Positions 57,385 through 64,000 of a stretch of DNA of 64,000 bases are shown here, in pieces (within the stretch, counting starts at the first letter, position 1; each line of letters starts with the position of its first letter). The DNA lies in the NCBI GenBank assembly GCA_017416345.1, contig JAFQCR010000001.1:1-64000 (forward strand). The letters are read 5' to 3'. This stretch comes from Clostridia bacterium (GTDB lineage Bacteria > Bacillota > Clostridia > Oscillospirales > Acutalibacteraceae). The position numbers and the translations under genes are program-made. The notes below the pieces were generated by a model. The model was not told where the DNA came from. It searched no databases and worked only from the letters and a program-made list of their open reading frames with translations.

Positions 57385-60300
57385 ATGGCAAAGAGAACAG
57401 ACATCAAAAAAATACTTATCATCGGCTCGGGTCCGATCGTTATCGGTCAGGCTGCCGAGTTTGACTATGCAGGCACACAGGCTTGCCTGGCGTTGAAGGA
57501 GGAGGGCTACGAGGTAGTTCTTTGTAACTCCAACCCTGCAACCATCATGACCGACACCACCATTGCCGATAAGGTCTATATGGAACCGTTGACCCTGGAG
57601 TACATGGCCAAGATCCTCCGTTACGAGCGTCCCGATGCCATCGTTCCCGGTATCGGCGGTCAGACCGGTCTGAACCTTGCAATGCAGCTTGAGAAAAAGG
57701 GCGTTTTGAAGGAATGCGGCGTTGAGTTGCTTGGTACCTCGAGCGAGAGTATCGAGCGAGCCGAGGACCGTGAGATGTTCAAGGAGCTTTGCCAGTCTAT
57801 CGGTGAGCCCACCATTCCTTCCGAGATCACCTATAATATTGAGGAGGCCAAGGCGGCGGCCGCACGTATCGGCTACCCCGTAGTTTTGCGCCCTGCATTT
57901 ACTTTGGGCGGTACCGGCGGCGGTTTTGCTTACAACGAGGAAGAGCTTGTTGAGATCGGTATCAACGCATTTAAGCTTTCTCCCGTTTCGCAGGTTCTTA
58001 TTGAAAAATCGGTTCGTGGATATAAGGAGATCGAGTTTGAGGTCATGCGTGACTCTAACGACCACGCAATTACCATCTGCGGTATGGAAAATATCGACCC
58101 CGTCGGTGTCCACACCGGTGACTCTTTGGTCGTAGCACCTATTATGACCTTGAATGACCATGACCTTAAGATGCTCAATGATAGTGCAATCAAGCTTATC
58201 AAAGAGCTCAAGATCGAGGGTGGATGTAATGTTCAGTTTGCTTTGAATCCTCATTCGAGCGAGTATTATCTTATTGAGGTCAACCCCCGTGTTTCTCGTT
58301 CTTCGGCTTTGGCTTCCAAGGCTTCGGGTTACCCCATCGCACGTGTTACCGCAAAGATCGCAGTCGGTATGGCTTTGGAGGATATCAAGATCGCCAACAC
58401 CAACGCCGCATTTGAGCCTCAGCTTGACTATGTAATTGCCAAGCTTCCCAGATTCCCGTTTGATAAGTTCACCTCTGCTCCCAACAAGCTTGGCACCCAG
58501 ATGAAGGCTACCGGTGAGGTTATGGGTATCGGCTCCAACCTTGAGGAGGCTCTCTTAAAGGGCACCCGTTCACTTGAGGTTGGTGTAAACCACATCTATC
58601 ACGCAAAGTTTGACAATATGACCGAGGATGAGCTTAAGGAGTACATCAAGGAGTTCCGCTCGGACAACATTTTTGCTATCGCAGAGCTGCTTGCACGTGG
58701 CGCCTCTATTGACGAGATCCACGAGATCACCATGATCACTCCCTTCTTCCTCGAATCAATCAAGCGTATCGTTGATATGGAGGAGACTCTGAAGGCTCAC
58801 GTGAACGACAAGGAAACCCTCCTTGCCGCCAAGAAGATGGGCTTCAGCGATAAGTATGTTGCTCGTATGTGGAAGTGCAACGAGCTTGACGTTTACAACT
58901 TCCGTAAAGAAAATCATCTGTTCCCCGTGTTCAAGATGGTCGATACCTGCCACACCGGTGCATATATTCCTTATTTCTATTCGTCATACTCCGATGAGAA
59001 TGCTTCGGTATTGACCGATAAGAAGAAGCTGGTCGTTCTCGGCGCAGGCCCTATCCGTATCGGTCAGGGTGTTGAGTTTGACTACTCCACCGTTCACGCC
59101 GTTGCAACCATCAAGAACTCGGGCTACGAGGCTATTATCATAAACAACAACCCCGAAACCGTTTCGACCGACTATACAACCGCTGATAAGCTGTATTTCG
59201 AGCCACTTACTCCCGAGGATGTTATGAACATCATTGAGTTTGAAAAGCCTGAGGGCGTTGTTGCATCGCTTGGCGGCCAGACCGCTATCAACCTTGCACA
59301 GCCGCTTACCGACCGCGGTGTTAAGATAATCGGTACTGATTGCGCCGCTATCGACAAAGCAGAGGACCGAAACGCATTTGAGAATCTTCTCAATGAGCTT
59401 GATATCCCCAGAGCCAAGGGTCAGGCCGTAACCAAGATCGAGGACGGCATCAAGGCCGCCGCCGAGATCGGTTACCCCGTGCTTGTCCGTCCCAGCTTCG
59501 TTTTGGGTGGCAGAGCAATGCAGATCGTTGCCAACGAGGAGCAGCTCCGTCATTACCTTAAGACCGCTGTTGAAATTGATGAGGACAAGCCTGTTCTGGT
59601 TGATAAATACATCGAAGGCCGTGAGGTCGAGATCGACGCTATCTGTGACGGACGTAACGTTTTCGTCCCCGGTATTATGGAGCTTGTTGAGCGTACCGGT
59701 GTTCACTCGGGTGACTCGATCAGCGTATATCCCTCGTTCAGTATTTCGGATAAGGTCAAGGGCATCATCCTGCAGTATGCCAAGAAATTAGGTCTTGGTA
59801 TCTGCATCGTGGGTCTTTACAACATTCAGTTTATTGTTGACAAGGATGACAATGTGTTCATCATCGAGGTCAACCCTCGTTCTTCCAGAACCGTTCCGTT
59901 CCTTTCAAAGGCAACGGGTTACAGCCTGGCCGATATTGCAACCGAGTGTATTATGGGCAAGAGCCTGAAAGAGCAGGGAATATTTGATATTTATCCCGAG
60001 GAGAAAAAGCGTTGGTACTGTAAGGCTCCCGTATTCTCGTTTAATAAGATTCGTGGTCTTGACGCCTATCTCTCACCCGAAATGAAGTCTACCGGTGAAG
60101 CCATCGGCTATGACGATAAGCTCAACCGTGCGCTTTATAAGGCTTTGCAGGCTTCGGGTATGCATCTGCAGAACTACGGCACTGTGTTTGCTACCATTGC
60201 CGACAAGGATAAGGAAGAGGCTTTGCCGCTTATCCGCCGCTTCTATAACCTTGGCTTTAACATTGAAGCAACCCAGGGTACTGCCGATTTCCTCAAGAAA

Positions 60301-60558
60301 AACGGCATCCGCACCCACGTTCTTGGAAAGATCAGCGAGGGCTGTGACGAGATACCCGAGTCCTTGCGTCAGGGTCATATTGCCTATGTTATCAACACCA
60401 AGGATCCCGGCGACACCAACAACGGCAACGACGGACATCAGATCCGTCAGCTTGCAACCGAGAACAATGTCACCATCTTTACCGCACTCGATACCGTAAA
60501 GGTCGTGCTTGACGTTCTTGAGGAGACTACCCTCTGCGTATCTACCATTGATGCATAA
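57385..60558 (+). CDS. carB: Carbamoyl-phosphate synthase large subunit
   Basis: The 1057-residue enzyme makes carbamoyl phosphate from bicarbonate, ammonia and two ATP. Two homologous halves are clear: IGSGPIVIGQAAEFDYAG with GGTGGG and EVNPRVSRSSALASKA in the first, and LGAGPIRIGQGVEFDY with LGGRAM and EVNPRSSRTVPFLSKATG in the second. The C-terminal ~130 residues form the MGS-like allosteric domain. The small subunit gene carA is not adjacent and must lie elsewhere. GGGAGGA precedes the ATG. Confidence 0.96.
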   Translation: MAKRTDIKKILIIGSGPIVIGQAAEFDYAGTQACLALKEEGYEVVLCNSNPATIMTDTTIADKVYMEPLTLEYMAKILRYERPDAIVPGIGGQTGLNLAMQLEKKGVLKECGVELLGTSSESIERAEDREMFKELCQSIGEPTIPSEITYNIEEAKAAAARIGYPVVLRPAFTLGGTGGGFAYNEEELVEIGINAFKLSPVSQVLIEKSVRGYKEIEFEVMRDSNDHAITICGMENIDPVGVHTGDSLVVAPIMTLNDHDLKMLNDSAIKLIKELKIEGGCNVQFALNPHSSEYYLIEVNPRVSRSSALASKASGYPIARVTAKIAVGMALEDIKIANTNAAFEPQLDYVIAKLPRFPFDKFTSAPNKLGTQMKATGEVMGIGSNLEEALLKGTRSLEVGVNHIYHAKFDNMTEDELKEYIKEFRSDNIFAIAELLARGASIDEIHEITMITPFFLESIKRIVDMEETLKAHVNDKETLLAAKKMGFSDKYVARMWKCNELDVYNFRKENHLFPVFKMVDTCHTGAYIPYFYSSYSDENASVLTDKKKLVVLGAGPIRIGQGVEFDYSTVHAVATIKNSGYEAIIINNNPETVSTDYTTADKLYFEPLTPEDVMNIIEFEKPEGVVASLGGQTAINLAQPLTDRGVKIIGTDCAAIDKAEDRNAFENLLNELDIPRAKGQAVTKIEDGIKAAAEIGYPVLVRPSFVLGGRAMQIVANEEQLRHYLKTAVEIDEDKPVLVDKYIEGREVEIDAICDGRNVFVPGIMELVERTGVHSGDSISVYPSFSISDKVKGIILQYAKKLGLGICIVGLYNIQFIVDKDDNVFIIEVNPRSSRTVPFLSKATGYSLADIATECIMGKSLKEQGIFDIYPEEKKRWYCKAPVFSFNKIRGLDAYLSPEMKSTGEAIGYDDKLNRALYKALQASGMHLQNYGTVFATIADKDKEEALPLIRRFYNLGFNIEATQGTADFLKKNGIRTHVLGKISEGCDEIPESLRQGHIAYVINTKDPGDTNNGNDGHQIRQLATENNVTIFTALDTVKVVLDVLEETTLCVSTIDA

Positions 60559-60567
60559 GGAGTTAAA

Positions 60568-61299
60568 ATGAAACAAGGTATTTTTGAGATCACCGAAAAC
60601 CGTATGATTGCCAAAAACACCTACCTTATGGTGTTAAAGGGCGATGTTTCGGATATTACGGCTTCGGGTCAGTTTATCAATATAAAGCTGGACGGATTTT
60701 TCCTTCGCCGCCCCATTTCGGTCTGCGATGTAAACGCCGATTCGGTCACCATTATCTACAAGGTCGTAGGTAAGGGAACCGAGGTTATGGCCAAAATGTC
60801 GGCAGGTGAAAGGTTGGACGTTCTGACGGGTCTCGGCAACGGCTATGACCTGTCAAAATCGGGCGACCGTCCTGTGTTGCTCGGCGGCGGAGCAGGCGTT
60901 CCGCCTATGTATATGCTTTGCCGTCTGTTGATCGAAGAGGGCAAAAAGCCTTCGGTCATTCTGGGCTTTAACACAAAAGACGAGGTCTTTTTTGAAGAAG
61001 AGTTCAAGACGCTCGGTGCCGATGTTACCGTTACTACGGCTGACGGAAGCTATGGTTTAAAAGGCTTTGTCACCGATGCTATGAAGCAGATGGAATATAC
61101 ATATTTTTACACCTGCGGTCCCGAGCCGATGCTCAAGGCTATTGACAAAACGGCTACCACAAGCGGTCAGTTGAGCTTTGAGGAGCGTATGGGCTGTGGC
61201 TTCGGTGCTTGTATGGGCTGCTCCTGCAAGACCAAGTACGGCAACAAGCGCATCTGTAAGGACGGACCCGTTTTAGAAAGGGAGGAGATCATATGGTAA
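60568..61299 (+). CDS. pyrK: Dihydroorotate dehydrogenase electron transfer subunit
   Basis: The 243-residue iron-sulfur flavoprotein passes electrons from PyrD to NAD. It has FFLRRPISVCD (FAD), LLGGGAGVPPMYMLC (NAD) and a C-terminal cysteine cluster CGFGACMGCSCKTKYG with a further Cys in RICKDGPV for the [2Fe-2S] centre. It overlaps pyrD by seven bases. Confidence 0.94.
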   Translation: MKQGIFEITENRMIAKNTYLMVLKGDVSDITASGQFINIKLDGFFLRRPISVCDVNADSVTIIYKVVGKGTEVMAKMSAGERLDVLTGLGNGYDLSKSGDRPVLLGGGAGVPPMYMLCRLLIEEGKKPSVILGFNTKDEVFFEEEFKTLGADVTVTTADGSYGLKGFVTDAMKQMEYTYFYTCGPEPMLKAIDKTATTSGQLSFEERMGCGFGACMGCSCKTKYGNKRICKDGPVLEREEIIW

Positions 61300-62210
61300 G
61301 CACAAAGGTCACACTTTGCGGAATCGAAATGGATAATCCTCTTATTCCTGCTTCGGGTACGTTTGGCTTCGGCTACGAATTTGCCGAAATCTATGATATA
61401 AACTGCCTTGGCACCTTCTCGTTTAAAGGTACGACCAAGGATCCCCGCTTTGGCAACCCCACACCCCGTATTGCCGAATGTGATGCAGGTATGATAAATG
61501 CGGTCGGTCTGCAGAACCCCGGTGTGGATAGGGTTTTGTCAGAGGAACTTCCCAAGCTTAAAAAATGCTTCCATAAACCCGTAATGGCTAACGTCAGTGG
61601 CTTTTCGGTTGAGGATTATGCCTATACCGTTGAAAAATTGGATGCAGAGGATCAGATCGGCTGGTTTGAGGTCAATGTTTCCTGCCCCAACGTTCACGGC
61701 GGCGGAATGAGCTTTGGCACATCTCCCGAGGCGGCTGCCGAGGTTACCCGTGCCTGCCGTAAGGTCACAAAAAAGCCTTTGCTTATTAAGCTTTCACCAA
61801 ATGTTACCGATATTGTGTCGATAGCCAAGGCCTGCGAGGATGCAGGTGCCGACGGTATCAGTATGATAAACACAATGCTTGGTATGAGAATAGACCTTAA
61901 GACCAAGAGACCCGTTATCGCCAACAAAATGGGCGGATTTTCGGGTCCGGCCATAAAACCCGTGGCACTTCGTATGGTCTATCAGGTCTATGATGCCGTA
62001 AAGATTCCGATAGTCGGAATGGGCGGTATCAGCACTGCCGAGGATGTTATCGAAATGATGCTTGCGGGTGCTACAGCCGTTCAGGTCGGTGCCGCAAACC
62101 TTGTTGACCCCTATGTTTGCAAGGACATCATCGAAAAACTGCCCGAGGTTATGCAAAAGTATGGAATAAACGATTTAAAAGATATTATAGGAGGAGCACA
62201 CAATGGGTAA
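61293..62210 (+). CDS. pyrD: Dihydroorotate dehydrogenase, catalytic subunit type 1B
   Basis: The 305-residue FMN enzyme oxidises dihydroorotate to orotate. Signatures: [32 protein letters not shown] (the catalytic Cys of class 1 enzymes), [11 protein letters not shown] and [20 protein letters not shown]. Its partner PyrK is encoded just upstream. It overlaps pyrF by eight bases. Confidence 0.95.
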   Translation: MVSTKVTLCGIEMDNPLIPASGTFGFGYEFAEIYDINCLGTFSFKGTTKDPRFGNPTPRIAECDAGMINAVGLQNPGVDRVLSEELPKLKKCFHKPVMANVSGFSVEDYAYTVEKLDAEDQIGWFEVNVSCPNVHGGGMSFGTSPEAAAEVTRACRKVTKKPLLIKLSPNVTDIVSIAKACEDAGADGISMINTMLGMRIDLKTKRPVIANKMGGFSGPAIKPVALRMVYQVYDAVKIPIVGMGGISTAEDVIEMMLAGATAVQVGAANLVDPYVCKDIIEKLPEVMQKYGINDLKDIIGGAHNG

Positions 62211-62901
62211 GGATGTTATTATTGCTTGTGATTTCGCAAGTAAAGAGGCTTGTCTTTCATTTTTGGACAAGTTTACGGGAAGAAAGCCGTTTGTCAAGAT
62301 CGGTATGGAGCTTTTCTATGCCGCAGGCCCCGAGATCGTAAGAGAGATCAAGGCAAGAGGACATAAGATATTCCTTGACTTGAAGCTTCATGACATTCCC
62401 AACACCGTTAAAAAGTCGATGGCTGTTCTTTCCAACCTCGACGTAGATATGACCAATCTGCACGCAGGCGGTACCATCTCTATGATGGAAGCAGGTCTTG
62501 AGGGTCTTACCCGTGCCGACGGCACAAGACCCTTGCTTATCGCTGTTACCCAGCTGACCTCTACCGACCAGGAGAGAATGGAAAACGACCTGCTTATTAA
62601 AGAGCCTATCGACAAGGTCGTTATGCACTATGCACATAACGCAATGGTCGCAGGTCTTGACGGTGTTGTTTGTTCACCGCTTGAGGCAGGCAAGGTTCAC
62701 GAAACCTGCGGCGAAAAGTTCCTCACCGTCACCCCCGGTGTCCGTTTTGCTGACGGTGACGTCGGTGACCAAAAGCGTGTTATGACCCCTGCCGAGGCCA
62801 AGAAAATAGGCTCCGACTATATCGTTGTCGGCCGTCCCATCACCGCCGCAGAGGATCCCGTTGCCGCTTACGAGCGCTGTGTAGCCGAGTTCTGCGACTG
62901 A
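62203..62901 (+). CDS. pyrF: Orotidine 5'-phosphate decarboxylase
   Basis: The 232-residue TIM barrel converts OMP to UMP. The catalytic motif [16 protein letters not shown] is intact, with TPGVRF and [11 protein letters not shown] for phosphate binding. GGAGGA overlaps the end of pyrD. Confidence 0.95.
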   Translation: MGKDVIIACDFASKEACLSFLDKFTGRKPFVKIGMELFYAAGPEIVREIKARGHKIFLDLKLHDIPNTVKKSMAVLSNLDVDMTNLHAGGTISMMEAGLEGLTRADGTRPLLIAVTQLTSTDQERMENDLLIKEPIDKVVMHYAHNAMVAGLDGVVCSPLEAGKVHETCGEKFLTVTPGVRFADGDVGDQKRVMTPAEAKKIGSDYIVVGRPITAAEDPVAAYERCVAEFCD

Positions 62902-62928
62902 TAAAATTTCCGAACCGAGAGGTGCGCT

Positions 62929-63729
62929 ATGAGATACGTCTGGGATAACGATATGCATATCCATTCACGGCTGTCGCTCTGCTCCAAAGACCCCGAGCAG
63001 ACGACTGATCGGATTTTGCAATATGCCAAGGATAACGGTCTTAAAACCGTAGTTTTAACCGACCATTGCTGGGACGACAAAAGTATTCCTTCAAGTGATT
63101 GGTATAAATATCAGGATCTTGAATACTGTAAACGTTCTCTGCCGTTGCCAAAGGCTGACGGAATCGAGTTTTTGTTCGGTGTTGAAAGCGAAATGCATCA
63201 CACCCACCTTATTCCGTTGAGCTTGGAGGAAATGGACAAGCTCGATTTTATCGTCGTCCCCTTGACCCATATGCATATGGTGGGTCACGCCATCACCAAA
63301 GAGGAGGGCGCATCCCCCGAAAATAGGGCGAAGGCTTGGGTCGAGCGTTTTGAGGCATTTTTGGCAAAGGATCTTCCTTTCAAAAAGATGGGTCTTGCGC
63401 ATCTGACCTGCGGACTTATTGCACCGAACCGTGAGGATTACCTGCGTGTTTTAGAGCTTTTGCCGACCGATAAAATGACCGAGCTGTTCAAAAAAGCGGC
63501 TGAGGTCGGCGTCGGAATCGAGCTTAACGCAAGTGATATGGATTTTAAACCCGAAGAGGCCGAAACGGTGCTTAAAATGTACCGCATCGCTAAAGCACAG
63601 GGCTGTAAGTTCTATATGGGCTCTGATGCACACCATCCTGCAACACTTGATAAGGCAAAGGCAATATTTGAACGAGCAATAGATATGCTGGGTCTTACCG
63701 AAGACGATAAATTCCATATAGGTAAATAA
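62929..63729 (+). CDS. PHP-domain phosphoesterase within the pyr operon
   Basis: The 266-residue protein has the PHP metal motifs NDMHIHSRLS, VVLTDHCWDD, FGVESEMHHTHL, LAHLT and MGSDAHH, as in HisK-type histidinol phosphatases. It lies between pyrF and pyrE with 27-base gaps, in the same direction, so it is transcribed with the pathway. Its substrate is not known; a nucleotide or phosphate-ester role is more likely here than histidine synthesis, since no his gene is near. The broken PHP gene at 13886 belongs to the same broad family. Confidence 0.85.
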   Translation: MRYVWDNDMHIHSRLSLCSKDPEQTTDRILQYAKDNGLKTVVLTDHCWDDKSIPSSDWYKYQDLEYCKRSLPLPKADGIEFLFGVESEMHHTHLIPLSLEEMDKLDFIVVPLTHMHMVGHAITKEEGASPENRAKAWVERFEAFLAKDLPFKKMGLAHLTCGLIAPNREDYLRVLELLPTDKMTELFKKAAEVGVGIELNASDMDFKPEEAETVLKMYRIAKAQGCKFYMGSDAHHPATLDKAKAIFERAIDMLGLTEDDKFHIGK

Positions 63730-63755
63730 GATATTGTGATATAAGGAGAATGAAA

Positions 63756-64000
63756 ATGGAAAGCTACAAGAGAGAATTTATTCAGTTTTTAGAGGGTGCC
63801 GGAGTTTTGAAATTCGGTGATTTCACCGCAAAATCGGGACGTAAGATCCCTTACTTCATCAACGCAGGCGATATCAAGACCGGCGACCAGATCTCTAAAT
63901 TAGGCGAGTTCTATGCCAAAGCTTATTTTGAGAAGGTTGGAACTAAGAAAACCGTGCTTTACGGCCCTGCATACAAGGGTATTCCCATTGCCGTTTCGGT
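63756..64000 (+). CDS. pyrE: Orotate phosphoribosyltransferase, 3' end outside window
   Basis: The first 81 residues are visible: YKREFIQFLEGAGVLKFGDF, then TAKSGRKIPYFINAGDI and VLYGPAYKGIPIAVS, matching OPRTase, which joins orotate to PRPP. The PRPP-binding motif lies beyond the window edge. AAGGAG precedes the ATG. The gene is cut by the window, not broken. Confidence 0.93.
   Translation, partial: MESYKREFIQFLEGAGVLKFGDFTAKSGRKIPYFINAGDIKTGDQISKLGEFYAKAYFEKVGTKKTVLYGPAYKGIPIAVS

Overview
The window looks like a chromosomal segment of a strictly anaerobic, spore-forming member of the Clostridia, most likely a gut or rumen Oscillospirales/Ruminococcaceae-type organism. Support comes from T-box leaders, an oxygen-sensitive class III ribonucleotide reductase, a ferredoxin-dependent 2-oxoacid oxidoreductase, type III glutamine synthetase, meso-diaminopimelate dehydrogenase, CotF-like spore coat proteins, a PyrK/PyrD (type 1B) pyrimidine operon and BspA-like leucine-rich repeats. 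Taxonomy is inferred from gene content only.

Layout. 1-8.8 kb: an AT-rich type I restriction-modification operon (hsdM, hsdS, hsdR) carrying extra genes: an ART-like protein, a small membrane protein, a coiled-coil PD-(D/E)XK-like protein, an HRDC protein and a peptide deformylase. 8.9-13.8 kb: an ACT-metallo-beta-lactamase protein, a 43-residue repeat protein and a large SipW-type surface protein. 13.8-14.9 kb: a decayed patch with a truncated PHP gene and an HD-domain gene split by a TA-flanked MITE. 14.9-19.4 kb (minus strand): nrdG-nrdD-trxB-lipoprotein behind a promoter with a pair of NrdR boxes; nrdR itself lies at 46.7 kb. 19.9-33.8 kb: three consecutive T-box controlled units. 33.9-35.3 kb: a retron (structured msr-msd RNA plus reverse transcriptase). 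35.4-46.3 kb: glutaminase-like protein, two spore coat proteins, ddh, glnN, a VTC/DUF4956/beta-helix lipoprotein cluster and an XRE-beta-solenoid protein. 46.7-52.3 kb: nrdR, tRNA-Thr, a small AT-rich accessory patch, phosphoglucomutase, SGNH hydrolase. 52.5-56.0 kb: two cyclophilins, rmlA, glycosyltransferase. 56.0-64.0 kb: pyrC-carB-pyrK-pyrD-pyrF-PHP-pyrE.

The most interesting system is at 19.9-33.8 kb. By aligning the three T-box leaders on their shared CCGAGC motif, the specifier codons read CTC (Leu), ATC (Ile) and GTA (Val). Each leader precedes a transcription unit encoding an AMP-forming acyl-CoA synthetase; the Val unit continues into a complete four-subunit 2-oxoisovalerate:ferredoxin oxidoreductase. 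My reading is that this is a starvation-induced route that makes Leu, Ile and Val by activating branched-chain volatile fatty acids (isovalerate, 2-methylbutyrate, isobutyrate) to CoA thioesters and carboxylating them reductively. Two of the synthetases are fused to an N-terminal XRE helix-turn-helix plus cupin, the third to a TIM barrel, and the Leu unit starts with an isopropylmalate synthase-like protein that has lost its metal ligands but kept its regulatory domain.

Several repeat families are scattered through the window: a GTAGGG...GTCCC palindromic family in intergenic regions (three units also lie in frame inside hsdM), arrays of short dissimilar hairpins, and composite GGCTCCC-type elements.
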